Assembly (NCBI GenBank): GCA_900548145.1
Contig: URJB01000001.1
Coordinates: 62,001-126,000, forward strand
DNA: 64,000 bases
Source of the DNA: an uncultured Eubacteriales bacterium
Lineage (GTDB): Bacteria; Bacillota; Clostridia; Christensenellales; Aristaeellaceae
Reading direction: 5' to 3'
The translations under genes were made by a program, and so were the position numbers. The notes under the pieces are model-generated. The model saw nothing but the letters and a program-made list of their open reading frames with translations, was not told the DNA's origin and ran no database searches. Shown piece after piece: positions 35,659-44,255 of this stretch (positions within the stretch are counted from its first letter, which is position 1; each line of letters starts with the position of its first letter).

Positions 35659-36492
35659 CCAGCTTTCGGCCCGGTGGCGGGCGGCATAAAGCTTGCAGCC
35701 GATAAACAATAGTAGACAGATCGCCGCAGGAATGGGGTAAAAACGTTGACCTGTTACCAGCGTCAGTGCCGCCAACCCTGCACCGTACCAGAAATACCGT
35801 TTCGCCCGGCTGGGATGAAGAACGACCTTCATCCATTCTCTGGCGGAACGGCGTTTTGGTTTCCGTTGTTTCAGCCGACAAAGGTCTTCATCCGTGGCAG
35901 GGGAGCAGGCTCCGGCCAGCTGGATCAGTTCTTCCCGCCCCACCAGCCGCAGCTTCGTCTCCTCTGTTTCCGCCACACGCATGGCTGCTTGAGAAAGCGG
36001 GGCCGTGGTGCAGAGCAAGAGCCGCTGCGTTTTCACCTGCAAGGCTTCCCGGATGATCTCGCTGACCTGCTGGGAGGTGATCTCCGTCCCGGGGTGCTGG
36101 GCAAACAGCCGAAATAGCACCGACGCGCCGTCCCATGTGCCAAGCCCGCCTTTGGACATGGGTTCGGTGATTTGGAGATTCGTGCGAGATTGCAGCCAGT
36201 GAATGCACTGCGTAACCGTCTCCGTCTCCGACAGCAGAAGCAGCTTTTCCAACGCCAACTCGCCGCCCAGCGTCCGCCGGAGGGCGGCTTCTTTTTTCTG
36301 CATTCGTTTTTTCCCAAGCAGGCGGGCACACAGCCAGAATAGCCCGCCCAATGCTGTGCCTGCGGTCAATGCGGGCAAGGATAATCCCCACAGGGCCACA
36401 AACCACCCAACGCCCGCCAGCCATGCAATCAGAAGCCGCAGCAGATGATCCGCCGCCGAGGCCAGCGCCGTTTTGGGGCGGTAGCGTTCCAT
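35653..36492 (-). CDS. Membrane protein with a degenerate nuclease-like middle domain
   Basis: A 279-residue protein: two hydrophobic segments near the N-terminus (LLIAWLAGVGWFVALWGL, ALTAGTALGGLFWLCARLL), a soluble middle (about 80-215), and two more helices near the C-terminus. The middle domain (LLLCTTAPLSQAAMRVAETE, then LRLVGREELIQLAG) resembles the end of Mrr-type nuclease domains, where proteins anchored in the membrane use this fold, but I cannot find an intact D...ExK triad. The function is unknown. GGGAGGA precedes the ATG at 36492. It overlaps the converging ASCH gene by 6 bases with no terminator between. Confidence 0.6.
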   Translation of the reverse strand: MERYRPKTALASAADHLLRLLIAWLAGVGWFVALWGLSLPALTAGTALGGLFWLCARLLGKKRMQKKEAALRRTLGGELALEKLLLLSETETVTQCIHWLQSRTNLQITEPMSKGGLGTWDGASVLFRLFAQHPGTEITSQQVSEIIREALQVKTQRLLLCTTAPLSQAAMRVAETEETKLRLVGREELIQLAGACSPATDEDLCRLKQRKPKRRSAREWMKVVLHPSRAKRYFWYGAGLAALTLVTGQRFYPIPAAICLLLFIGCKLYAARHRAESWS

Positions 36493-36602
36493 CCAAATTC
36501 CTCCCATACTTTTCTGCAGGATGAAGACTTCCCCTTTTGAAAGTTTTTTAGTATAATGAAAATGAGGGAGAGTGTACGAAAGCAACGAAGGAAGGGACGC
36601 CC

Positions 36603-37817
36603 TTGGAAAGGGAACGCATCGGCATCATGGGGGGCAGCTTCAATCCCATCCATGAACGCCACGTGAAAATGGCGCAGTGCGCCATGAAGGAATATAAGCT
36701 GGATCGGGTGATTTTTCTGCCCACCGGCAATCCGCCCCATAAGCATGAGGAACTGGCAGAAGCGTCGCACCGCTACGAAATGACCCGGCTTGCCATCTTC
36801 GGTCTGCCGGGCATGGAACCGTCCCGGATGGAACTGGAACGGGAGGGAACCATCTATACGGTAGACACCCTGACGCTAATGAAAAAGCGGATGGGGGACG
36901 CGCAGCTGTTTTACATGATTGGCGAGGACACCATGGTGGACCTACCCAACTGGCGCAAGCCGGATAAGGTGTTCTCCCTGTGCCAGTTCATCGTCTGCTG
37001 CCGCTCCACGGAGGAACCCAAGCGCCACCCGGTCTATGAGGAATTGCTGCAGCGCGGCGCAAAGCTCCGTTTTCTGTCCCTGCCGCCCCGGGACGTTTCC
37101 TCCACAGCGATCCGTAAGGCGCTGGCCGCAGGGGAAGAACCTGTCGGGCTAAGCCCTCAGGTGATGGAATACATCCGCATGATGGGTCTGTACGGCGTTC
37201 CGCCCTGCCCACAGGGCGCGGCCCAAATGTACAGCCGGCTCCGCAAGGCGCTGACCGACAAGCGGCTGGTACACTCTCTGCTGGTGGCATGGACGGCCCG
37301 CCAACTGGCGGAAAAGCACGGTCTAAACCCGGAACAGGCGGAGTTGGCAGGGCTGCTGCACGACTGTGCCAAGTGCCTGCCGCTGAGCCAGCAGCAGTCC
37401 ATTGCCAGGGAACACCGGCTTTTGCTGGATAAGGAGACCCTGCAAAGCGAGAGCATCCTCCACGGTTACGCTGGCGCGGCGCTGGCCGAAAGCGAGTACG
37501 GCGTGAAGGACGTGAGCGTGCTGGCGGCGATCCGCTGCCACACCACCGGCAAGGTGGGGATGCTTCCGCTGGATATGGCGGTTTATCTGGCCGACAAGAT
37601 CGAGCCTTCCCGCCGGAGCTACCCTGCGCTGGAAGAAGTCCGCACGATGGCAGAGACTGATCTGCTGGCGGCGACCATCCGTTCGCTGCGCTCTACGCTG
37701 GATTATGTGGCTCAGCGCGGCGGCACGACCCATCCCGCCACCCGGCGGGCGCTGGAATGGCTGGAGCGGATGCAGCGAGAAAAAGAAAAGAAAGAAGCCC
37801 ATCAAACCAAACAGTAA
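36603..37817 (+). CDS. nadD: NadD-YqeK fusion: nicotinate-nucleotide adenylyltransferase and HD-domain Ap4A hydrolase
   Basis: A 404-residue two-enzyme fusion. Residues 1 to about 200 are NadD (NaMN to NaAD): GIMGGSFNPIHERHVKMA holds the HxxH motif (His17, His20), and DVSSTAIRKAL is the second nucleotidyl-transfer motif. Residues about 218-400 are a YqeK-type HD hydrolase (HSLLVAWTARQLAEKH, LAGLLHDCAKCLPLS, IRCHTTGKVGM, LADKIEPSR), which cleaves diadenosine tetraphosphate symmetrically. In Bacillus these are adjacent genes. It starts with TTG; AAGGAAGGGA lies upstream and a TATAAT occurs at 36552-36557. rsfS follows, keeping the usual order. Confidence 0.93.
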   Translation: MERERIGIMGGSFNPIHERHVKMAQCAMKEYKLDRVIFLPTGNPPHKHEELAEASHRYEMTRLAIFGLPGMEPSRMELEREGTIYTVDTLTLMKKRMGDAQLFYMIGEDTMVDLPNWRKPDKVFSLCQFIVCCRSTEEPKRHPVYEELLQRGAKLRFLSLPPRDVSSTAIRKALAAGEEPVGLSPQVMEYIRMMGLYGVPPCPQGAAQMYSRLRKALTDKRLVHSLLVAWTARQLAEKHGLNPEQAELAGLLHDCAKCLPLSQQQSIAREHRLLLDKETLQSESILHGYAGAALAESEYGVKDVSVLAAIRCHTTGKVGMLPLDMAVYLADKIEPSRRSYPALEEVRTMAETDLLAATIRSLRSTLDYVAQRGGTTHPATRRALEWLERMQREKEKKEAHQTKQ

Positions 37818-37831
37818 AAGGAGCGAAATGA

Positions 37832-38197
37832 ATGGAAGAAGCAAGAAATCTGGCCCAGACCATCGCCCGAATCCTTTATGACAAAAAGGCCTTGAATATT
37901 ACGGCGCTGGACGTTTCCCAAATGACGGTCATTACCGACGCGATGGTGATTGCCTCCGGCCGCAACGCCCTGCAGGTAAAGGCGCTGGCGGACGATCTGG
38001 AAGACAAACTGTCCGAACTGGGGTATGAACCCGCCCGCAAGGAAGGTCAGCAGGAGGGCCGCTGGATCGTACTGGACTACCGCACGGTGCTGGTACATCT
38101 GTTCCACCCGGAGGAGCGGGATTTTTACCGGCTGGATAAGCTGTGGGAGAACGACCAGAATCGGATCGCCCTGTCCTTCGAAGAAGAGGAAGAATGA
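37832..38197 (+). CDS. rsfS: Ribosomal silencing factor RsfS
   Basis: A 121-residue protein that binds ribosomal protein L14 and blocks subunit joining during starvation. VTDAMVIASGRN-type sequence (TVITDAMVIASGRNALQVKA), EGRWIVLDYRTVLVHLFHPEERDFYRLDKLW are the family's signature segments. AAAGGAG precedes the ATG by few bases and it lies 14 bases after nadD-yqeK. Confidence 0.95.
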   Translation: MEEARNLAQTIARILYDKKALNITALDVSQMTVITDAMVIASGRNALQVKALADDLEDKLSELGYEPARKEGQQEGRWIVLDYRTVLVHLFHPEERDFYRLDKLWENDQNRIALSFEEEEE

Positions 38198-38324
38198 CGA
38201 TTTTTTGGCAAAAAACATTGCCTTTTCATGAAACGTTCACCTTCGGCTGTTACAATACAAAAGGATAGGGGAACGTTGGGGCGGAAACGCCCCTTTTTCC
38301 CATCATGAAACAGGGGGTGCCGAA

Positions 38325-39011
38325 ATGAAACTCTTGATCGTGGATGACGAAAGCCGTATTCGCACACTGATCGCCAAGTATGCCGCTTTTGAGGGCTATG
38401 CGTGGGAGGAAGCTGCCGATGGCATGGAGGCCATTGAGAAGGCTAGGGACGGCAGCATCGGTCTGGTGATTCTGGATATCATGATGCCGGAACTGGATGG
38501 TTTTTCCGCTGCCCGGGAAATACGCAAATTCCGCCCGAATCTGCCTATCATTCTTTTGTCGGCCCGGGGCGAGGAATATGATAAGATTCACGGCTTTGAG
38601 CTGGGCATCGACGACTATGTGGTCAAGCCCTTTTCGCCCAAAGAGCTGATGATGCGGGTGGCGGCGGTGCTGCGGCGTTCGGGCAAGGCGGAGCCGCAGG
38701 AGAACGCCCATGAAGTCGTCGAAATTCAGGGCATGAAGGTAGACTTTACCGCCCGACGCGTCACCGTAGACGGCGAGACGGTGGACCTCTCGCCGAAAGA
38801 GTACGAGCTGCTGTTCTATATGGTGCGCAACCGCGGCATTGCCCTGAGCCGGGATCGGCTCATCAGCGAGGTCTGGGGCTTTGACTTCTTCGGCGACGAT
38901 CGCACGCTGGACACTCATATCAAGCTGCTGCGCAAGCAGCTGGGCGATTATGCCCGCTACATCACCACACTAAGAGGGGTGGGGTATCGATTTGAAAAAG
39001 AAGACGTCTGA
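38325..39011 (+). CDS. OmpR-family response regulator
   Basis: A 228-residue two-domain regulator. The receiver domain has LLIVDDESRIRTLI (acidic pocket), LVILDIMMPELDGFS with the phosphorylated Asp, and YVVKPFSPKEL with the conserved Lys. The C-terminal winged helix ends with DRLISEVWGFDFFGDDRTLDTHIKLLRKQLG and the typical GVGYRF. It overlaps its histidine kinase by 20 bases, so the pair is coupled. The signal is unknown. Confidence 0.93.
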   Translation: MKLLIVDDESRIRTLIAKYAAFEGYAWEEAADGMEAIEKARDGSIGLVILDIMMPELDGFSAAREIRKFRPNLPIILLSARGEEYDKIHGFELGIDDYVVKPFSPKELMMRVAAVLRRSGKAEPQENAHEVVEIQGMKVDFTARRVTVDGETVDLSPKEYELLFYMVRNRGIALSRDRLISEVWGFDFFGDDRTLDTHIKLLRKQLGDYARYITTLRGVGYRFEKEDV

Positions 39012-40512
39012 CCCCGCCCTTTCTTCCACAGCTGAAAAAAAGGAAAAAAAGAAACGGCTTTGGGGCATTCAAAGCCGGGTAAGCTGGACGTTTTTCCTGT
39101 TTATCGTGCTGATGGTAGCGCTTCTGTGGCTGCTGCAAATTCAGCTGCTGGATCAGTTTTACCGCTACGAAAAGCGGCGCACCCTTCAAAACGTGTCGGC
39201 CAGCATTGCCGGAAACATTGACAATACCAGCCTGAACACGCTGATTGAGCGTGTCGCGGAGGACAACAGTCTGTGCGTGCTGGTAGTGGATGAGAGCATG
39301 GAAACAGTATACAGCGCCGATACGGCATTCAGCTGTATCATTCATCGCCTGAATCATCGTGACCTGCGCCGCATGGCCCAAAAGCTGGAGACGGACGGAC
39401 AGGATTTTGTGCTTTTTCCCATGCAGCGCGTCCGAAACAGCGGATTTGACCGGCAGCATTTTTCGGGCCCCTTCCCGTTGCCCATGAATGACGAAAACGG
39501 TGAGTATCTGGTCTCTGTTCAGCGGGCCACGCTGGAAGACGGAAGCGAGTACTACGTGCTGCTGAATACGCTGGTAACGCCTGTTACTTCGACGGTGCAG
39601 ACCATCCGCAGCGAACTGTGGGTGCTGACTACGGCGCTCCTGCTGATCGGCTTTCTGCTATCCAACATCCTGTCCCGGAAAATTTCCCGCCCCATTATCC
39701 GAACCACGGAAGCAGCCTGCGCCCTGAGTCAGGGCGAATATACGCCGATATCCGACGCAAACGCCTACCGAGAGATTGCCCAGCTGAACCGGCAGCTCTC
39801 TCAGGCAGCCCGGGATCTGCGCAAGGTGGAGGAGACTCAGCGTGAGCTGATCGCCAATATCAGCCACGACTTGCGCACGCCCCTGACCCTGATCGAAGGC
39901 TATGTGGAGGTCATGCAGGATATTCCTGGAGAAAATACTCCCGAGAATCTGCAGGTCATTCTGGATGAGACCCACCGCCTGACCACACTGGTGAACGCGG
40001 TGCTGGACTACAGCAAGAGCCAGAACGCTGCGCCGGAGGAAAACACCCAGCGTTTCTCCCTGACGGGTTCCATTCGGGAAATTTTGACCCGCTACAGCAA
40101 ATTGACGGAACAGGACGGCTATGTCATTCGCTTCCAGCAGCAGGGAGAGGCCTTTGTTCAGGCTGATCCGTTGAAGATCAGTCAGGTGGTCTACAATCTT
40201 ATTAACAACGCCTTGACCTATACCGGCGATGACAAGACCGTGACGATCACCCAGACGATCCGGGACGGCCATGTGCGCATTTCCGTCACGGACACAGGCG
40301 AAGGCATTGAGCCGGAGGAGCTTCCCTATATTTGGAACCGCTACTACCGGGGCAAAAAGCCTCATAAACGGGCAGCGGTCGGCACCGGGCTTGGGCTGAA
40401 TATCGTCCGGAGCATTCTGGATGGCTACGGCATGGACTACGGCGCGGAAAGTACCGTGGGCAAGGGCAGCACCTTCTGGTTCGAAATGGAAGAAGCCCCC
40501 GCTGAAAAGTAA
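38992..40512 (+). CDS. Sensor histidine kinase (HAMP-HisKA-HATPase)
   Basis: A 506-residue kinase. Two membrane helices (VSWTFFLFIVLMVALLWLL and LWVLTTALLLIGFLLSNIL) flank an extracellular sensor of about 190 residues. A HAMP segment follows (SRPIIRTTEAACALSQGEY), then the phospho-acceptor ANISHDLRTPLTL, the N box NLINNALTYTG and the G boxes DTGEGI and GTGLGLNIV. It starts with TTG inside the regulator gene, with GGTGGGG about 8 bases upstream. The sensor region has no recognised domain. Confidence 0.92.
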   Translation: MKKKTSDPALSSTAEKKEKKKRLWGIQSRVSWTFFLFIVLMVALLWLLQIQLLDQFYRYEKRRTLQNVSASIAGNIDNTSLNTLIERVAEDNSLCVLVVDESMETVYSADTAFSCIIHRLNHRDLRRMAQKLETDGQDFVLFPMQRVRNSGFDRQHFSGPFPLPMNDENGEYLVSVQRATLEDGSEYYVLLNTLVTPVTSTVQTIRSELWVLTTALLLIGFLLSNILSRKISRPIIRTTEAACALSQGEYTPISDANAYREIAQLNRQLSQAARDLRKVEETQRELIANISHDLRTPLTLIEGYVEVMQDIPGENTPENLQVILDETHRLTTLVNAVLDYSKSQNAAPEENTQRFSLTGSIREILTRYSKLTEQDGYVIRFQQQGEAFVQADPLKISQVVYNLINNALTYTGDDKTVTITQTIRDGHVRISVTDTGEGIEPEELPYIWNRYYRGKKPHKRAAVGTGLGLNIVRSILDGYGMDYGAESTVGKGSTFWFEMEEAPAEK

Positions 40513-40530
40513 TAAGAAGGTACATTGAAA

Positions 40531-40567
40531 ACAGGCTCCCTGCAAAAAGCAGGGAGCCTGTTGTTTT
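40531..40567 (+). terminator. Terminator of the two-component operon
   Basis: A perfect 13-bp stem, ACAGGCTCCCTGC / GCAGGGAGCCTGT, with a 5-base loop and TGTTTT after it. Confidence 0.9.
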
Positions 40568-40793
40568 GACTCATGAATTCCATCGGTTAGCAGTATGTGC
40601 TCATAAATAGCGCTTTGTATGGCGGACAGGCCTGCACAGCGCTTGTCCTACCTTCATGACTTGGGCTCTGGTAGTGGGGTGAGCCGTTGGCTGTGCGTTA
40701 GAATGCCTGTAAGCAGGGGCACAGGGAAGTACTATGGTATAGAATTTTGAAACGCTGCCATAAATCCCAGTCAAGCAGGTACTTTTTCCTGAT
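40568..40793. other. Unexplained structured intergenic region
   Basis: About 225 bases lie between two terminators with no convincing gene. On the plus strand nested pairings can be drawn: TATGGCGG (from 40618) with CTGCCATA (to 40762), ACAGGC (40625-40630) with GCCTGT (40705-40710), and GCACAGC with GCTGTGC (40634-40640 and 40690-40696). It could be a small RNA ending at the 40794-40833 terminator, but I see no clear promoter and match it to no RNA family I know. An ATG-started 43-codon frame at 40619-40750 has no ribosome binding site. Confidence 0.4.
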
Positions 40794-40833
40794 AAAGAAA
40801 AGCTGCGGTACAGATGTACCGCAGCTTTTCTTT
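40794..40833 (-). terminator. Bidirectional terminator downstream of ftsH
   Basis: A near-perfect 19-bp inverted repeat (AAAGAAAAGCTGCGGTACA at 40794-40812 and its complement at 40815-40833) ends in A-rich and T-rich arms, so it can work in both directions. Leftward it ends the ftsH transcript. Confidence 0.9.
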
Positions 40834-40851
40834 GCTATGCGATGGCGGAAG

Positions 40852-42696
40852 TTACTTCTGCGCGTCGCACTGTTTGAGAATTTCCATAAATTCTTCGCCG
40901 GTAATGGTTTCCTTTTCCAGTAGATAGGCGGCCAGCTTGTCCATCACGTCGCGATTGTCGCGCAGGATCTGCAGCGCCTTCTGGTGGGCGGAACGGATGA
41001 TCTCGCAGACTTCCTTGTCCACCTGGGCGGCGGAGTCCGCGCTGCAGACCAGTGAGGTGTCGTTACCCAGATAGGGATTGTTGACCGTCTCCAGCTCCAT
41101 CATATCGAAACTGTCGCTCATGCCGAAACGGGTGATCATAGCCCGGGCAGTGCTGGTGGCCTTTTCGATATCGTTGCTGGCTCCGGAAGTAATGGAGTTA
41201 AACACGGCTTCTTCGGCGGAACGACCGCCAGTCAGAGTGATGATCTGGTTGAGCAGGTCTTCCTTGCTCATCAGCACCCGTTCTTCTTCCTCTACCTGCA
41301 TGGTATAGCCCAGCGCGCCGGAGGTGCGGGGGATGATGGTGATCTTATGCACGGGGGCTGCGTCCTTCAGACGGGCCGCCACCAGCGCGTGACCGATCTC
41401 GTGATAGGCGATGATGCGCTTCTCGCGCTCGTTGACCATCGCGCCCTTGCGCTGATAACCGGCGATTACGACCTCTACGCTTTCCTCCAGATCCTGCTGG
41501 GCGACCTTGTCGCGGCCCATGCGCACGGCCCGAAGAGCGGCTTCATTGATGATGTTGGCCAGCTCCGCGCCGCTTGCACCGCTGGTGGCCCGGCCGATGG
41601 TATCAAAGTCGATGTTGTCTTCCATCTTCACGTCTTTGGCGTGGACCTTCAGGATAGCGATACGGCCTTGCAGGTCGGGCAGCTCCACAGGCACTCGACG
41701 GTCAAAACGTCCGGGACGAAGCAACGCCTTGTCCAGACTGTCAGGCCGGTTGGTCGCGGCCAGAATGACCACGCCCTTGGCTCCGTCGAAGCCGTCCATT
41801 TCGGCCAGAAGCTGGTTCAGGGTCTGCTCCCGCTCGTCGTTGCCGCCGATACCGGCTCCGGAATCGCGCTTTTTGCCGATGGTGTCGATCTCGTCGATGA
41901 AAACGATGCAGGGCGCCTTCTCCTGCGCCTGCTTGAACAGGTCGCGAACCTTAGCCGCGCCCATGCCGACGAACATCTCCACAAACTCGCTGCCGGAGAT
42001 GGAGAAGAAGGGCACCTTGGCCTCGCCGGCCACGGCCTGCGCCAGCAGGGTCTTACCGGTTCCGGGAGGGCCCACCAGCAGCACGCCCTTGGGAAGGGTA
42101 GCGCCGATGGAGGTGTATTTCTCCGGGTTGTGCAGGAAATCCACGATTTCCCGCAGCGCGTCCTTGGCTTCGTCCTGCCCGGCCACATCGGCAAAGCTCT
42201 TCCCGGTCTGGCTTTCCACGTAGATTTTGGCGTTGGACTTGCCGAAGGACATGGCGTTGCCGCCCATGTGCTTGGTCAGCATCCGGGCCATCAGCTGGCC
42301 CAGCGCCACAAACAGCAGAATGGGGAAGACCCACGTCATCAGAAAGTTCAGAAGGGGCGAATCCTGCGTGGGAATGACGGCGGAAAATTCCGCGCCGCTT
42401 TCCTTCAGACGGTTGACCAGATCGCTATCCTGCTGGATGCGCCCGGTCTGGTAATAAGCGTATCCGTCTTTGCTCGCCTCATCCTTAATGGTGAACAAGA
42501 TCACGTCGTCCTCAATGGCGACCTGCTTGACTTCCTTCTGTTCTACCAGAGAAAGAAACTGATCGTAGGAAACCTCCTTGACCCGGGGAGACAGCAGAGA
42601 GGGGAAGACCAGCGCGTTGAGCAGCAGCAAAACGAGCATGGCAATGAGGTAGTAGAAAATCAATGGCTTTTTGGGAGTCTTGCTCTCCTGCTTCAT
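40852..42696 (-). CDS. ftsH: ATP-dependent zinc metalloprotease FtsH
   Basis: A 614-residue membrane AAA+ protease for quality control of membrane and regulatory proteins. There are two N-terminal helices ([18 protein letters not shown] and [19 protein letters not shown]) around a small outer domain. Walker A is [17 protein letters not shown], Walker B is [11 protein letters not shown], the second region of homology ends in RPGRFDRRV, and the zinc site is [10 protein letters not shown]. The length is normal. AGGAGG lies 5 bases before the ATG at 42696. Confidence 0.96.
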   Translation of the reverse strand: MKQESKTPKKPLIFYYLIAMLVLLLLNALVFPSLLSPRVKEVSYDQFLSLVEQKEVKQVAIEDDVILFTIKDEASKDGYAYYQTGRIQQDSDLVNRLKESGAEFSAVIPTQDSPLLNFLMTWVFPILLFVALGQLMARMLTKHMGGNAMSFGKSNAKIYVESQTGKSFADVAGQDEAKDALREIVDFLHNPEKYTSIGATLPKGVLLVGPPGTGKTLLAQAVAGEAKVPFFSISGSEFVEMFVGMGAAKVRDLFKQAQEKAPCIVFIDEIDTIGKKRDSGAGIGGNDEREQTLNQLLAEMDGFDGAKGVVILAATNRPDSLDKALLRPGRFDRRVPVELPDLQGRIAILKVHAKDVKMEDNIDFDTIGRATSGASGAELANIINEAALRAVRMGRDKVAQQDLEESVEVVIAGYQRKGAMVNEREKRIIAYHEIGHALVAARLKDAAPVHKITIIPRTSGALGYTMQVEEEERVLMSKEDLLNQIITLTGGRSAEEAVFNSITSGASNDIEKATSTARAMITRFGMSDSFDMMELETVNNPYLGNDTSLVCSADSAAQVDKEVCEIIRSAHQKALQILRDNRDVMDKLAAYLLEKETITGEEFMEILKQCDAQK

Positions 42697-42795
42697 ATGA
42701 TAACCTCCTGTTTTTCCTTGCGTCGGCAGTGTTTGCACCTGTCAACTACAAAGTACTTCTTTTTCGGTCCGCAAAATCCTTCCTGCCATGGAGAG

Positions 42796-42824
42796 AATTT
42801 ACCGTTCCGTCATGAATTAGTCAA
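42796..42824 (-). promoter_or_regulatory. Promoter of ftsH
   Basis: On the minus strand TTGACT (42819-42824), a 17-base spacer and TAAATT (42796-42801). Confidence 0.65.
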
Positions 42825-42901
42825 AAAAGGGTGATTTTTGAAGGCGAGCGGCAGTTTTTTTCCCGCCAGGAAAAGTTTTGCGAAAAAACTTGGTTATTTT
42901 C

Positions 42902-42930
42902 TTGCTTTTTTTTGGAGAATCGTTTATAAT
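42902..42930 (+). promoter_or_regulatory. Promoter of the rpsF-ssb-rpsR operon
   Basis: TTGCTT at 42902-42907, a 17-base spacer and a perfect TATAAT at 42925-42930. Confidence 0.85.
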
Positions 42931-42949
42931 TCATTCTTGGCACATCCTT

Positions 42950-42970
42950 GCGCCGCAGCCATTGCGGCGC
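42950..42970 (+). promoter_or_regulatory. Leader hairpin of the rpsF operon (possible S6:S18 site)
   Basis: GCGCCGCA and TGCGGCGC form a perfect 8-bp stem with loop GCCAT in the 5' leader, 26 bases before the rpsF start. Operons encoding S6 and S18 often carry a leader bound by the S6:S18 pair with a CCG motif. The position fits, but the simple hairpin lacks the clear bulged motif, so the role is inferred. Confidence 0.5.
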
Positions 42971-42996
42971 CATAAGTCCAAGAGGAGGTGAAAGGA

Positions 42997-43398
42997 ATGA
43001 ATAGGTACGAACTGACCTACATCATCGACACTGCGCTGGAGGAAGAAGCCCGCAAGGAGCTGATCGAAAAGATTTCCTCTCTGATCGCCCAGAACGGCGG
43101 CGAAGTGGAAAAGGTCGATGAAACGTGGGGCAAGCGCCGTCTGGCCTACCCCATCAACGACAAGCCCGAAGGCTACTACGTGCTGGTCACCATGCAGGCT
43201 CCCGCCGAACTGCCCAAGGAGATTGAGCGTAACCTGCGGATCAACGAAAACGTTCTGCGTTCTCTGGTCATCAAGGTGGAAGAGAAAAAGCATAGCGTGA
43301 AGCCCCGCCCCGTGCGCACGCCCGTGGCCGCTCCCGTTCAGGAAGCTGCCCCCGAAGAAGCGCCCGCTGCGGCTCCCGTTGAAACCCCCGCTGAATAA
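42997..43398 (+). CDS. rpsF: 30S ribosomal protein S6
   Basis: A 133-residue small-subunit protein. RYELTYIIDTALEEE, KRRLAYPINDKPEGYYVLVTM and INENVLRSLVIKVEE match S6. The last 35 residues form an Ala/Pro/Glu-rich tail (APVQEAAPEEAPAAAPVE) longer than in most species. AGGAGG lies upstream of the ATG at 42997. It heads the conserved rpsF-ssb-rpsR operon. Confidence 0.97.
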   Translation: MNRYELTYIIDTALEEEARKELIEKISSLIAQNGGEVEKVDETWGKRRLAYPINDKPEGYYVLVTMQAPAELPKEIERNLRINENVLRSLVIKVEEKKHSVKPRPVRTPVAAPVQEAAPEEAPAAAPVETPAE

Positions 43399-43412
43399 GG
43401 ATGGAATAAGCA

Positions 43413-43832
43413 ATGAATAAACTGACCATCATCGGTAATCTGACCCGCGACCCGGAATCCCGTACCACTCCGAACGGCAATAACGTGTGCACCTTTACGG
43501 TAGCCGTGAACCGCCGTCGTTCTCAGAACTCCAACCAGCCGGAGGCGGATTTCTTCCGTGTTTCCGTGTTTGGCGTAGTGGGCGAGAACTGCCAGCGCTA
43601 TCTGGCCAAGGGCCGCAAGGTGGCGGTGGTGGGCCGTGTTTCCGCTTCCGCTTTCCAAGGTCAGGATGGAAGCCCCCGCGCTTCTCTGGAAGTTTTTGCA
43701 GAGGACGTGGAGTTCCTTTCTTCTCGTTCGGATGATGGTGCGGCTTATACGCCCGCCGCTCCCGCTTCCAAGCCTGCCGCTCCGGTGGATAATGGCTTTA
43801 AGGAAGTGGACGACGAAGATCTTCCATTCTGA
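43413..43832 (+). CDS. ssb: Single-stranded DNA-binding protein
   Basis: A 139-residue protein with one OB fold: MNKLTIIGNLTRDPESRTTPNG, VCTFTVAVNRR, FFRVSVFGVVGENCQRYLAKGRKVAVVGRV. The C-terminus is the acidic protein-interaction tip DDEDLPF. It is shorter than Bacillus SSB because the linker is only about 20 residues. It lies between rpsF and rpsR. Confidence 0.97.
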   Translation: MNKLTIIGNLTRDPESRTTPNGNNVCTFTVAVNRRRSQNSNQPEADFFRVSVFGVVGENCQRYLAKGRKVAVVGRVSASAFQGQDGSPRASLEVFAEDVEFLSSRSDDGAAYTPAAPASKPAAPVDNGFKEVDDEDLPF

Positions 43833-43882
43833 CAACTGTCCGGCTTTTAGCCGTCTGAAAATCTCCAAAGGAGGTATTGCCC

Positions 43883-44140
43883 ATGTCTGAGGATCGTGGA
43901 GAAAGAAGAGCGCCTCGTCCCCGTGGACGGAAGCCCCGCCGTAAGGTGTGCACCTTCTGCACGGATAAGATCGAATATATCGATTATAAGGACGTTAACC
44001 GTCTCCGCCGTTTTGTGAACGAGCGCGGCAAAATCATGCCCCGCCGTATGAGCGGCAACTGCGCCAAGCATCAGCGTCAGCTCTCCGAAGCCATCAAGCG
44101 CGCCCGTGCCATCGCCTTGATGCCCTATTCCGTTGAGTAA
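43883..44140 (+). CDS. rpsR: 30S ribosomal protein S18
   Basis: An 85-residue basic protein. [22 protein letters not shown] begins the S18 core and has the Cys-x-x-Cys form, expected to bind zinc; [22 protein letters not shown] adds a further Cys and a His. AAAGGAGG precedes the ATG at 43883. Confidence 0.97.
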   Translation: MSEDRGERRAPRPRGRKPRRKVCTFCTDKIEYIDYKDVNRLRRFVNERGKIMPRRMSGNCAKHQRQLSEAIKRARAIALMPYSVE

Positions 44141-44156
44141 CTGAATTGTGCGTCTG

Positions 44157-44188
44157 CAGAGTCCTTTCTTTCGAAAGGGCTCTGTTTT
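44157..44188 (+). terminator. Terminator of rpsF-ssb-rpsR
   Basis: CAGAGTCCTTTC and GAAAGGGCTCTG pair over 12 positions (one wobble) around a TTTC loop, followed by TTTT. Confidence 0.9.
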
Positions 44189-44207
44189 ATATTTCAATAT
44201 CACCAAG

Positions 44208-44243
44208 AGAAGCGCCTAAATCAGAAAAGATTCAGGCGCTTCT
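44208..44243 (-). terminator. Terminator of the isomerase/dehydrogenase operon
   Basis: AGAAGCGCCT and AGGCGCTTCT form a perfect 10-bp stem around a 16-base loop, 12 bases after the stop of the leftward gene. Confidence 0.7.
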
Positions 44244-44255
44244 TTGAATGATACT

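Noticed and set aside
40619..40750. 43-codon frame starting MADRPAQRLSYLHDL in the intergenic region
   Set aside because: No ribosome binding site, atypical composition, and the same bases form RNA-like pairings; kept only as part of the structured-region finding.
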